DNA of 64,000 nucleotides from Thozetella sp. PMI_491 (Eukaryota > Ascomycota > Sordariomycetes > Chaetosphaeriales > Chaetosphaeriaceae): positions 124,001 through 188,000 of the forward strand of contig MU270037.1 of the NCBI GenBank assembly GCA_021432635.1, written 5' to 3'. Both the position numbers and the translations under genes were made by a program. How positions within the stretch are numbered: position 1 is the first letter of the stretch; each line of letters starts with the position of its first letter. The notes under the pieces are model-generated. The model made no database searches. It saw only the letters and a program-made list of their open reading frames with translations, and was not told the origin of the DNA. Below, piece by piece: positions 10,377 through 21,828 of this stretch.

Positions 10377-12325
10377 TAGTGGCAACGCTACTCCATCTCG
10401 AAGTGATTGTTTTTCAAGGCTTTCTAAATATTAGCAATATTCCCTCTTTGAGCACTCTACCGTTTGTTTGCACCTGCTAGCAAGGGCCCGGCGGTTCAAG
10501 GCCACTTACGCGGGTAAGCCATAGAGGCGCCGTGGGTTGCTTAATGAAGGTGGCGAGCATTTTGGGAGATATGGCAAAGCTAAACACTAGAATCCCCATC
10601 GTCTGAGGCTTGATTCGAGACCAGAGCATCTGTCGAAGTTATAAAGTGTTCCCAGCAATATAGAGTTAGACCTGACATCTATGTCCTGAATGAGATGGAC
10701 CCTCCGTCGAGCGCAAGTAGTAAAGGCTGTGTGGCTCTGGCTAGGCAGAAAATGTCGCATAGTTATTCAATGCGATCACTGAGTGCGGAATCTAGAGCCT
10801 TTCTGTCTTGGGTGTCATCATTCTTACCCCGTATCCTAGCTTCGTGGTCTCTCCTCTCGATCTCCTCTGGGGGCACATTTCTTCACCTAACCGACCCGCC
10901 CCCGCACTTTCCCCGGTGACCCCACATCAACGGCCCAACCAAAGCAGCTAAGCGAGCGCTAACATCATCAGGTGGACACCTCCCCCTCCCCGGGGATTCA
11001 CCCACATTCGGCTAGCAGAGATACACCCCAGCTTCCAGCTGTACTTCGTTAAGATGAAGAGCGCGATGATGAACTCGATAGGTCGCGTCTATGATACAGT
11101 ATACCCACTTGTTCGGCCGTCTAACAGGCTCACAGCTTACGACTCGTCGTCCCGTCACCTCGTCGGTTGCTTGAGCAGGGGCACTACGTAGGTGGTTTGC
11201 TGGCTACGAGGTAGAGCCAGCGCCAAGGGAATCCGAGGCATTGGCAGATCCCGACGTCTCGGCACGGCCAAGGATTTCTAAGGCTTGGTATGCGACGAGC
11301 CTCAGGTACGTGGCAGGTGCCAAGCGACGCTAAGATCGGCAAAGAAAACTTGGCAGATGCTTGAAGATCGCGTGTTGGCAATAGCTTCTTCATGGCGACC
11401 ATGGCGAGAAAAGAAGACATGTTTGGTGACTGGGACGGCCCCTCAGGCCGAAGTGTTTTGCGATCCATACGTAGTACACCACTCTCTGCCTGAGCAATTA
11501 AGCACACTCATCAGAAAAGAGCCTAGGCTACACTGACATCTTGCTGTCGTTCGTGGGAAAACTTCCTCGCCCATGAACCAATCAAAGATATTATCCTCCA
11601 AGCGTACCCACGCCACATCTAGCCTATCTTAGCTACCTTCCCCATCTGGCGTGAATGTGGTGCGGGGAGAGATCCCTTGTCAGATTCCCCAGCGCTCCTA
11701 GCATCTTTTGTCGGCTTCGCCGCTGGGCTAAAAAAGCAATTTCGGGCAAGGCTCCGCCCTCAAGGCCTTCAATCTTTACCTGCACACCTGACAAGAGAGT
11801 CTGGAGGAGCCTTGAGCAAAAGTCCTGGATATTCGCGAAGCAATTTGGAACCCATGTAGAGTATGCGATAAAGACGCGTCGTTTGAATGATCCATATATT
11901 GTCGAGACCGTGGACCGCCGTGAGAGTCAACGCAAACTGCATGCGGTGTAATAGCTCAGTGGCAAGATTCAATAGTTCAGGGTCAAGGAGAATCACATGA
12001 AACGAAAGCTGGTGGACGTGGGCCAATTACCTAGCCACCGATTCACTCGCGTCAATTGGTAAACCTAGCTCGTCGATATTGCTGGATCGAGCCAATGCCT
12101 ATTCTACCCTGGACGTGCTAAGGAGCTTTAACCCCCTCTGGCAGATTCACTAAAATGTTGGTAAGGTGCTGGGACCGCTAGCGAGAATCTGGGGCACCAT
12201 ATAAGCGAGGATGCGCCGGCCTTTTCAACGGACCTGCCCCGCGACATTCTTGTTTTTTTTTTTTTCATTTTGATCTCTACCTTTCTTGCACATCCCCCCT
12301 CTACGCCTCAGAGTAAATCACGAGC
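10377..12325. other. Long intergenic region, no gene seen
   Basis: Nearly 2 kb between two same-strand genes. No frame has a start, splice sites and a recognisable domain. A T-rich tract of 13-14 bases near 12250-12264, followed by pyrimidine-rich sequence, precedes the transporter start at 12326 and is typical of a strong fungal promoter. Confidence 0.5.
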
Positions 12326-14182
12326 ATGGAGAAGGCAGAGCAGAGCCCCGGCTATGCCGAGAGGACTGAAGAAGCTACTCTTAAAGACCACACCGATTTT
12401 GACCTCGTTGACAACGATCTTGCCCAATATGTCGGCGAAACTGCCATTCCGATCGACGAGGCGACCAACAAGCGACTGAAAGGACTGATTGACAGGAGAA
12501 TTTTGATCGTCATGGTTCTCACATACCTGATGCAAGCCTTGGATAAAGGAACAATGGCCTTCGCATCGGTGATGGGCATTCAGAAAGATGCCGGTCTTCA
12601 CGGTACCCAGGTCGGTAGCTCAAAGGCGGAATGTGGGCATCGCAATCTGGCTGCTGACATTGGACCAGTATTCTTGGCTTACGACTGTCATCTATCTTGT
12701 CGTACTTTGTGTTGAATATCCGGTATATAACGAGAGAGAGAATCCGGTATCGCTCACAGGGCTTTCCTAACCCGTTCCTAGGAAAATTATATCATCCAGC
12801 GCGTGCCTGCCGCAAAGTGGTTATCGCTCAACATCACTCTATGGGGAGTCACTCTTGCTCTACATTCAGTAGGAAAGAGCTTTGTCGCTCTCGTCATCCT
12901 TCGAGGCTTTCTCGGAGGCTTTGAGGCAGCTTGCCAGCCAACCTTTGTGCTACTTACTTCCATGTGGTAAGCTATTTCGACGTATTGGGTCTCGTGTTCA
13001 CCTCACCCATAGCGAGGGGTACTAATCCAAGTTCGGTTACAAGGTACAAGCGAGAGGAGCAAGCCGGCATTATTATCTACTGGTATGTCATGAACGGGCT
13101 ACAGCAGATCATTGGCGGACTTCTGGCATTTGCCTTTTCCTTCGTCCCACTTGACTCTCCAGTCTCGTCCTGGCAAGCTTTGTTCATGACGTATGGAATC
13201 ATCACTGTTTTCTGGGGCATATTTGTTTATTGGTGGATGCCGGATTCTCCCATCAAGGCCAAGTGCTTTACCGAAGACGACAAGAAACTCATGATTGAGC
13301 GTGTGCGTGAGAACCGCACCGGTGTGCAAAACCGCAAGTTTCGCAAGGAGCAAGTGTGGGACGCATTTACGGATCCGCAGCGTACGTATTGCATACCTTC
13401 AAGCTACCTAGGTTATCGATTCCTTTCCCTAGCCCTTGCTAACGCGACTCGCCTGCCCGCAGTATACGGTTTTGCCCTCATCCAGCTCTGCACGACTATT
13501 CCATCCGGTGGCATCGGCGCATATGCTGCAATCATGATCCAGTCATTCGGTTTTACAACATGGCAAACGCAACTGCTCCAGATGGTTGTCGGGGCAATTC
13601 TCATCATTGTCATGGTTGGTGCCGTCTTTGCGGACCGGTATTTCAAGCAGACGATCCTCATCATGATGTCCGGCCTCGTACCCTCCATTATTGGACTGGT
13701 CGTGCTCATTTCTCAGCCTTTCACTGTCGACAAACGCGGGGGTCTTCTTTTCGCATACTATATTACTTACAGCTTCTGGGCGTGCTCTGGACTGGCTCTT
13801 GCCCTTGTGACAAGGAACGTTGCCGGGCAGACGAAAAAGAGCATCGTCATTGCTACTAACTTCATCTTTTGGGCGGCGGGCAACTCGATCGGGCCCCAGA
13901 TCTTCCGGAGTCAGGACGCTCCACGCTATTTCCTGGCATTGGCCATCTGCCTTGGGTGCTTCGTCTTTTTGGAACTTGTCCTGATTTCGCTTCGGTTCTA
14001 TTACTATTTCGAGAACAAGAAAAGGGATGCCAAAATTGAGCGCGGAGAGGTTTTGGCCGACACTGGTTTCCTTCATTCATTTGAAGACATTACCGACAGG
14101 GTACATTTTTCTCTCCAACTTTCAACGCGTCGCATTGCTGACCCTCGACTAGGCAAACGTTCATTTTCGATATGTGTACTGA
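12326..14182 (+). CDS. Allantoate permease (Dal5)-type MFS transporter
   Basis: Six exons join in phase: 12326..12610, 12669..12722, 12782..12966, 13044..13381, 13463..14100 and 14153..14182, giving 509 residues, the usual length for this anion:cation symporter family. The diagnostic opening DKGTMAFASVMGIQKD, then YSWLTTVIYLVVLCVEYP, ENYIIQRVPAAKWL, a YKREEQAGIIIYWYVMNG helix and the closing NVHFRYVY tail are all present. Twelve membrane segments can be traced. Members import small organic acids, ureides, vitamins or dipeptides; the substrate here is unknown. The last exon codes only nine residues plus the stop. It is well separated from its neighbours, so it is probably a free-standing gene. 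Confidence 0.88.
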
Positions 14183-15029
14183 GGCACCTTCGCGTTAACG
14201 AATGCAAACTATGCTATTCTACCCTATCTTGACAGTATAATGCCATTGCCAGGATACGGAAGCTCCATATTAATATAGCCTAAACACTATCTGGATCAAT
14301 GTGGTGTATAGCCACTGAACCGTGGCAACTTACGAGTCCCAGCCATAAGAACCTTCATGTTCCAATGTCCCTCGACCTCTTCTATATAGCTATACTGCTC
14401 ATAATAGTTGCATGTTATTTTAATGAGCAAGGAGCATCGCGGAAAGTTCCGCACCCTTTCGTTTAGAACTAAAAGTCTACCTTCTACTTGCTGCAGTCGT
14501 CAAGAGGGGCAAGTATTCAAGAGATGTCTAGGGTCCTTCGATTCGGTCATTGGAAGATCTGATTCAGTCACGGAAACATGACTCTAATCCGGACTGGCAG
14601 TGATAGCTAGCCTCGTTGTAGAAGACATGTAGAGTCACCTTATGTCCCAGAGCACCCTTGACCATTTGAGCCTGGCCAGGGAAGAAATTCTTAAAGATCG
14701 ATAACTTCTATGATAGTCTCACGGCTGTGTTTAGCCTCCGCTAGATGGACAATATGTACTGAGATGGTGCCTTGGCTTTATTACAACACAAATATGTCGG
14801 CAACATTCAACCATGATATCACGGCTATTTACTTGGATATCTTCTCCATATGCAAGTCTGCATATCCATATGTGGTAGGACAGCTCCCGACTAACGCATT
14901 CTCATGTTGTGGCGGTGGTGATTTTGACGCTATTCCACTACAGCCCAGCTTAAGGCTTGACGTGATCGGGCTTTCTATCGCTAACCACCAGTCCGAGGAT
15001 TCCGAATTCCTTGCCTCAATTGTAACAAG
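14183..15029. other. Intergenic, no intact gene
   Basis: AT-rich spacer between the transporter and a regulator relic. A frame at 14710-15042 has no motif I can assign; it may include the damaged upstream part of the relic that follows. Confidence 0.35.
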
Positions 15030-15656
15030 TCCGCTCGCGTAAAAGGATCTCCAGAATTTTGGCGGAAGATGCAAGACACAGAGGCCTGCCTGCAAGAATG
15101 GCGACAAGCATTTCTAGGCCACTGGTATCTAAGGAAGCTAGATATTAACCCGAATAGGAACCCTCCGATCGCTACATATTCTTCCACTTGCGACACATAC
15201 CCATCGGCCCAGATTGCAACGATTTGGAATACCTGGCGAAGTTATTTTCTTATCCTCCTCGAAATCAGGCGAACCTTGATTCATGAATAGCCAGGACTCC
15301 TTCAATTAGGATATGAACGTCACTCTAATAGCCTAAATAATATCAGAAGCCGCGAAGAGTATAGTCGGCATGTTCAGGACCCAGTTGACTTCATATGCTA
15401 CACTGGTCTGTTCTACCTGGGTTCTGGAACAGAACAAGTCAGGATGTCTGACGTGACCAACCCGAACATCAAGTATCCAAACCACTATGACCTGGACTCG
15501 AGCGAATGTCCAGAAAATACATATATAGTAACTGATGACTTTATGTCAAGAGGCAATCACAGGAAACATGTCGTGGTACAAGGACCGTGGCACATTCTGC
15601 GCCCACTGGGCTATCTTTTCGGCCTTTTTTTTTTTAGGAGTCAGGATGGCTTGTAG
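15030..15656 (+). pseudogene. Relic of a fungal Zn2Cys6 regulator, C-terminal part
   Basis: Broken reading frames retain signatures of the C-terminal half of DUF3468-type (Fungal_trans_2) regulators. These are an EWRQAFLGHWYLRKLD helix, then CDTYPSAQIATIWNTWRSYF, which resembles the conserved YDVYPxxWxASxWNxYR segment, and near 15575 GPWHILRPLGYLFG, which resembles the family's GxWxLLWPL segment. A stop at 15288-15290 interrupts the frame, the middle is not open, and no N-terminal zinc cluster was found upstream. I read this as a decayed gene. The assignment rests on pattern resemblance only. Confidence 0.45.
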
Positions 15657-16171
15657 CCGAATCATTCGACCAGGGCAAGTCGATTAGATTGTAAATCAGT
15701 GTTTCTGTATTATTTACTTAGATCAAGACCTCGGCGTTGTCAAGGAGGCTTAGCTTAAATATTGATGAAGATATATTAATAATTATATGAAAGCTACTAT
15801 AAAAGATACTTAAGAGTTCTAGTTTAGTTATTACACAGCTCGCATACCGCCACTAGGAAAAAGTTAGTTATACTTAAGGGCTACATATTCTTCTTGTCAC
15901 ATTCTCAGTGTTCCATAAAACAGTTCTCGTTCTTAACTGTGAAGTGATGTACGGCCTAGACTGGGATAATAATTGGAATGCTTCTTGTGCCTAGCAACAT
16001 CCTAATGTAATAGCATTGGCCTATGCCGAGCCAAGGCGACCTGCAAGTTGCAGGTGACTAATTCCAGTATTCTATTGCTCATTCAGCATCCAACGAAAAC
16101 TAAGAGACATAAGGCATTTTAGATAGCATAATCTATGAACTTCCAACGATAGTATCGTTGGCGTAACTCGC
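15657..16171. other. Intergenic, AT-rich, no gene seen
   Basis: About 500 AT-rich bases following the relic, up to the 3' end of the SDR gene. No feature recognised. Confidence 0.4.
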
Positions 16172-17167
16172 TCAGATATGAGTGCGAAGAAACTCTGCTT
16201 CTTTCTTGGGGTCAAGCCCACACTTAAGGCTTTCTTTGGATGGAACATACTCACCACTTAATAGCCAGTCCCACGTGTCTTTAAGAGTATCCCGAATAGG
16301 ACGCACACGAAGACCCGCTGCATATGCCTTGCTAGTGTCACCGTTGTGCACAAACTCATACTCCTTGCCGCCGGGTATCCAGATTGGAAGCTCATCCCAC
16401 GGTTTGATTCCCGCGCCCATGATCTCCTCCGGCGTCTTCCACACCAGTTCAGCATGTTTCCCGATGATCTCATTCGCCGTTTCCAACAACTCGCCCATGG
16501 TAGTCTGCCTCTCTTGGCCAATCACATTGAAGATTCCTTCCAACTGCCTCTCGGCTCCATCGATTAAGAACGATGCAAGATCCCGGGAGTCGACATATCT
16601 CAGCCCCAAATCTTTTGGGCCGGGCGCAAGTGTTTTATCGCCACGCTCCAGTCTCCATAGCCACCATGGCAGCCTAGGTTCACTATCGCCGGGGCCAAAT
16701 ATTAAACCCGGGCGCGCGATCAATAACGGGGCCCCAAGGTCGGTCTCGTTCAGCAAGGCTAGCTCGCTGCGGCGCTTATCAACACAGTATTTGATGAGCC
16801 CGGGCTGGCTAGGGTCGACAACTGGTGATCTCTCGCTAAGCTTTTCGCCCTCAGCTCGCTCCGCATCGTAATACACACTAATAGTGCTGACATAGGTGTA
16901 GTGCTTCACATTCCCTTTCAAGATGGCGAGGGCTCGTTCGATAGCGATGGCGTCGAACTGCCAGGTATCGATGACAGCATCAAACTTTTTGCCTGCAAGA
17001 GCTGCGTGGCCATCGTGCGCAAGTCGGTCGCCCGTCAGTTGTGCCGCACCGGGTGGGCAGGGCCGGGTTCCTCGATTGAACACAGTAACGCGGTGCCCGC
17101 GCAACACGCTTTCATTCGTGATTGCACGACCAACAAAGCTCGTGCCACCTAAGATGAGAAGATGCAT
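16172..17167 (-). CDS. NAD(P)-dependent epimerase/dehydratase-like protein (atypical SDR)
   Basis: Single-exon gene of 331 residues from ATG 17167-17165. The frame extends about 28 codons upstream, but this ATG lies directly before the nucleotide-binding strand. The N terminus MHLLILGGTSFVGRAI carries the GGTxFxG dinucleotide-binding motif, followed by HRVTVFNRGTRP with the Arg expected to select NADP. Further on come DAVIDTWQFDAIAIERAL and KHYTYVSTISVYYD. The classical YxxxK is replaced by an atypical arrangement, as in the isoflavone-reductase and stem-loop-binding-like SDR subgroup. The LIARPGLIFGPGDSEPRLPWWL segment is the conserved substrate-side loop. The substrate is unknown and no signal peptide is present. 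Confidence 0.82.
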   Translation of the reverse strand: MHLLILGGTSFVGRAITNESVLRGHRVTVFNRGTRPCPPGAAQLTGDRLAHDGHAALAGKKFDAVIDTWQFDAIAIERALAILKGNVKHYTYVSTISVYYDAERAEGEKLSERSPVVDPSQPGLIKYCVDKRRSELALLNETDLGAPLLIARPGLIFGPGDSEPRLPWWLWRLERGDKTLAPGPKDLGLRYVDSRDLASFLIDGAERQLEGIFNVIGQERQTTMGELLETANEIIGKHAELVWKTPEEIMGAGIKPWDELPIWIPGGKEYEFVHNGDTSKAYAAGLRVRPIRDTLKDTWDWLLSGEYVPSKESLKCGLDPKKEAEFLRTHI

Positions 17168-18428
17168 TTCCTTGTTTGTGCGCTTAAGTTGCTGTGGCTT
17201 ATTGCAAGATGAGGCAACCCAGATGGATGGTATATTTTCAGACTCAAGCACAAGCCACTGTTAAAAGATTGGTCTCTTCCAGACGGCCGAGCTGGCTGCT
17301 TGGTATTTATGCGCATTTGTGCGCAGATCTAGGCACACCACACTCGTCATCAAGTCGGAGCCTGGGCGAGAGAGGACCGCATAGCCGGCTGACAGGAGCT
17401 TATTAATGCTGCCCTTATGTATACGTCTCCTTGAGCTGCCTGATCCTTTTCGTCAGACCGGTTCGCAACTGGTACCAACGACTTTCTCCAATTAGCCGTT
17501 CCCTCTTGTAAATAAGTAATTAGCAGTAGGTTATTTCAAGATATAGAGGTGACGATTCGATTTGGGAGACACGTGCAACGGACAGTTGTTCCTTTGTAGC
17601 CTGAACTATCCAGTCGTGTCATCCGAGGAACTATGTCACCTAATATTGCTCTGTTCATACCAGAATCATCACTTCGTAGCAATGCAAGACCTGGACTAAA
17701 AAGAAAATAAAAAAAAAATAATAAAAAAAATTGACTACAAAGCGGAGCCGTCGGGTTCAAGGTTTGATGTTCATCAACATGTAGCTTCGACCTAACTCCG
17801 CTCCTGCACCGAAAATAAGACGTTATAATGCTAGCAAAAAACGAACGGTCGTGAAACTATCATGTGTGTAGCAAGTACATAGTATCGCCAAAACAAATGG
17901 ACTTCTCCCCGGTAAGTCTCAAGGCTGGTGGGAGAAGACTATTATAGGAGTATACAAGAGCCTGAATCTACATAGTGAGCACTACGCCGAAAATATCTAA
18001 GCACCGAGATAATTTGGCAATAGCTACAGCAATATTGGTATTAGATACCTTGGCACGGGTCATGCAGAACCCCATTTTAAGCTTACTCTGTTATCTTCAT
18101 TAAGGATGAGCCTCGGCTTTCCTTCCATTTGGGGAGTGTGAGGGGTGCTCATTTGTCAAGCCTGACAGAGCTAAGGTACCTATTTGGTTTTACAGAGATA
18201 TTCATTCCGAACTCAACCGCGGTAGGTAGGGAGAAACAAGTTTTACACGTAGTAGTATCGTACGGAGGGAATATTTGAATACTAATTGTGGTCAAAGGTA
18301 ACGGACGTCTTAGATCCGCCGAGTGGGCGACGCCATGCCTATTTTGGTAGCCGTCTTCAAATCTATCCAATCATGGAACAGTATTTTCTCCTCTCTTTAA
18401 TGTAACCTCGGCAATCCATTGCGGTGTA
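17168..18428. other. Divergent intergenic region with an A-rich tract
   Basis: About 1.26 kb between the SDR start and the next regulator start, transcribed in opposite directions, so it serves both promoters. An A-rich low-complexity tract lies at about 17698-17732. No palindromic operator stood out. Confidence 0.4.
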
Positions 18429-21221
18429 ATGATAGCACCTTTGCGGCGACGTCCTACTTGGGTTCCGACGCAGTGCCTACGCGAAGTGCACGCCCGTGAC
18501 AATGCTAGCCAACCAAGCTACAAAGTAAGCAATGGCTGGATCCCCTTGAAAAAGAGATATATTTCCAAGGTCATCTCTGACGCTTATCAAAGGTGGGCGG
18601 TGCCCGCAACCACTCCCGAGCAAACCCAAGACAATGGCTGCTCAGTGTGCGGGAAGCGGTTTGACCGAAAGTCAGCACAGTTGGCTGAGTCAAAATAGAT
18701 GTTGCAATGACTGAAAAGCTTCGTTAGAGACACATTGCGACGCCACGTTCGAATTCACGACTCAGGCCGGCCGTCTCCAAGACCGAGAAAGAGAGCTTGC
18801 GCACAATGTATCAAATCTAAGATCAAGTGCCTGGGCGCTCGTCCGGAATGCTCAGGATGCGTTAGGAGAGGACTAGCGTGTGTATATGAGCCAGGCACCG
18901 TCGAGGCCTCCAGCGTCGCACTCGCGGCCTCGTCTCCTGCATCTTCCTTCTCGATCGGGGTGGGAGGTGAAGTGCAGATGCCCCCTCCTCCAGACGCGCA
19001 AGAAGTCTCGAACCAATTCTTGCCATCGAGGACACAACAGGAGGCCTACACGCATACTTTCTCTCATGTGTTTGCAAACCATTTCCCAAACGTTGAGTCC
19101 TATACCTCGCTCACAGCTCCCGATTTTGGCTCGCAGATGAGCTGGGTCTTTCAAGGCAGTTTTGATGATATCTTGCCGGGCAATATGCTGGTTCCAATGT
19201 TTGATCCCGCAGTCGCTTCTATAGCCATTCCTGCAAGTGCATTGTTTCCTGAGGAGTCGCTTAACCAGCATCGCCGCGGTCCATCGTCACTGCTGCCTGA
19301 TGCTGATTCGCTTCCGCAGCGGCCGCGCAACATGGGCTTGCAGGAGCGTGATGATCCGGAAGACGCATGGCCGGCTGAATTACGCACTGTCCCTGCCCAG
19401 CTCAGCAGTCTCCCATCTCTTGGCAGTGCCTACGGAGCTACTCAACACCTTGGACACTTTCAACTGCCTCTGGTTAGCGATACCACGTTGTCGATCCTAC
19501 AGGACTGTCTAAGAATCCCGCTACAAGGAAGTCCGTGGCCATCGGTTTCCTTCGCGACATTCCCCAAGAAGGAGCAGCTGGATCATTTTATCGACTTGTA
19601 CTTTTTTCATTTCGATAAAGTGAGCGCAATTCTGTTTTCACGGCGGAACTTCAGGCTGACTGCAGATTGCCATCAGTTCTTTCCGTTCATCCACCGACCG
19701 ACGTTCGACCCTGCGAAAGACTTCGTCTTGACTTTAGCAATGTCCGTTATTGGCGCTTGCTATTCAGGTTATCCATCAGCTCGGTCTTTTGCTACGGCCC
19801 TTAGCGAGCTAACAAGACGGCTCCTACTCTTCATGGTCCGATTCCATTCATGGTCGGGATGGAACTCAGTCAGAACTAACGCGTTCTATAGGCTGAATAT
19901 GACCCTAGATTTGTCCGGGCCGAGTCTTATATTTCCGCGCAAGTCCTGCAATCAATTCATGGGTTCTCTAGTGGAAGTAAACGTCTCTATGAGCTGGCTG
20001 AGAACAATCGAAGCTCAATCATTAGTAATGCGCGTTGCATCAATCTTTTCGATGAGCACAAGTCGAACATTAGAGACGGAGAGGATTTGCAAGCCCAATG
20101 GGATGCTTGGCTGCGTGTCGAAAAATCTCGGAGACTTGCCTGGGTGATTTACGCATGTCGACCCGTGCTCTTTTTCGTGTCAGGGGCTAACACGTTAACA
20201 GATCTTAGATTCCTCGTCAACATATTTTCACAACTCTCGCTCACTTCTCTCTATGTTGGAACTTCGAATGGATCTTCCATGCTCCGTAGAGCATTGGGAG
20301 GCCGAAACGCCGCAGGCGTGGGCGGCGCTACACCCTTGGACAGATAAGATACCTCACCCATTGGCCTTCCGACCTATTATGGCCAGTCTTTTTGACAATG
20401 CCGATTCCACTATTGAGAGATTGAAGGATGTCTACCACCGGGGTCTACTTCTAGCCATGCTGGCTCGTACTTTTTGGGATGCGAGAGAAGCAAGCTATGA
20501 ACCCGGCGACGCAGCTTTTCATACAACAACGTCTACTACCCAGAGGATGAGCGAGATCTTGACGATCATGGACAAGTTTTCCAGGCCACTCACTTTAGCT
20601 ACAGTGTACCCCCCGCGAGAGCCTGAGAGCCTTGCCCAGCGCATGTACCTTGTACGCACTACCCGCACCCCCAACGCTGACGACCCAGTCGACTATATGC
20701 ACCTGGTGTGGACGAGAGGACCGCGCGCACAAGAGGCTAAGGATCACCTAGAACGGTGGGCGCAACAATATCCCGACAAAGTGAGGCTCTCTGCGTACTT
20801 GGGGGCACAGCTGCTTAGCATTGCGCGGCAATATCCATACAACCATCCCCGGGAACCATATCACGTTTTCCATGGGGGCTTCATCCTCTGGACAATGGCG
20901 AGCCTGTTGATCCTACCCTCGATGACGGGGTCGATGGCGGGGGCGCCCTCCACCAGCCTCAGAAGCGACTCGGAGCCTAAGGTGTGCTGCCTTGACTGGC
21001 TAGGTGGGAATGATACGGCCGAGGCCCAGGCCATTCGAGACTGGATTGAGCACGGTGGAAACTACGCTGTGAAGCTGCACGGCATATCCGACGTGCTCTC
21101 GGAGAAAGGCCTGCGTCAGATATTAGAGCAGACAGCAGAAACTCTAGGACGAATGCCTGTCTGGGGCATCGCGCAGAACTTTCTGAACGCGGTTCTACGC
21201 GTCTTACATGACGAGGCTTAG
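18429..21221 (+). CDS. Transcription factor with tandem C2H2 finger and Zn2Cys6 cluster
   Basis: The zinc-binding region combines two finger types. CSVCGKRFDRK is joined across a short intron (from about 18670 to 18727) to DTLRRHVRIH, completing a C2H2 finger. This is followed after about 15 residues by a Zn2Cys6 cluster, CAQCIKSKIKCLGARPECSGCVRRGLAC. The middle homology domain follows: FFPFIHRPTFDPAKD, then YISAQVLQSIHGFSSGSKRLYEL and LRVEKSRRLAWVIYACRP. A long C-terminal exon from about 20253 contains AFRPIMASLFDNADST. The stop is at 21219-21221. The hybrid C2H2/Zn2Cys6 arrangement is known in a minority of fungal regulators. Start at ATG 18429 is tentative, because an extra upstream intron near 18525-18595 is possible. 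Introns near 19620, 19840-19890 and 20165-20240 are needed. Confidence 0.78.
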
Positions 21222-21828
21222 AGCATCTGGCTTCTAATCAACTCCACATTTTGCTCATACCACAATTTTGCAACCCTGTTAAAGCTTTGAGGCACGCTCG
21301 AGAGCTGAACTAAATAAGCCTCGAGCGATACAAGATTCTCCAGAATGGCCCGTGCAGACTGATGCGATGCATGCGAGGGAGTCCTCGGATCCACTTTGAG
21401 GGTTCCTCATCGTCCGAGTATAGCAATTCTGGCGTTTGTCGAGACAATGCGCGCATGTCCACCACCGCTAGCAGCTCCGACAACATCAATGCCGCGCCCC
21501 ACCAGTCTGGTAATCGGCTGACATATTCTGGAGGCGTTGGGATTCTCCACGGTAGCAGGCCACCCGGACTTTGGTAGAGCCACTTCCCCGCCCGCGCTAC
21601 GCTAGCGTCTCCGAACCCCCTGTTGGTGCTCCGAGGATCGCGCTGGAGCCGTGGCCAAGGCTAAGTTAAAAACGTAGCTCCGGAGTTCATTGTGGGGAGC
21701 ACAGAAAAGATGTTCCCGAGACTTGTAGGGACGATCTTTTCTGAAAATAAAGCTCCCCTGCTTCCCATAGGAAAATGGAACATCTTCTCCTTGGGACAAC
21801 ATAATCGCAAACAACACCAGAGTGCAAA
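21222..21828. other. Intergenic region upstream of the sugar transporter
   Basis: About 600 bases between same-strand genes. No motif recognised. Confidence 0.4.

Noticed and set aside
14710-15042. Plus-strand frame considered as the N-terminal half of the regulator relic
   Set aside because: No zinc cluster or TF-domain motif; only the downstream part shows family signatures.
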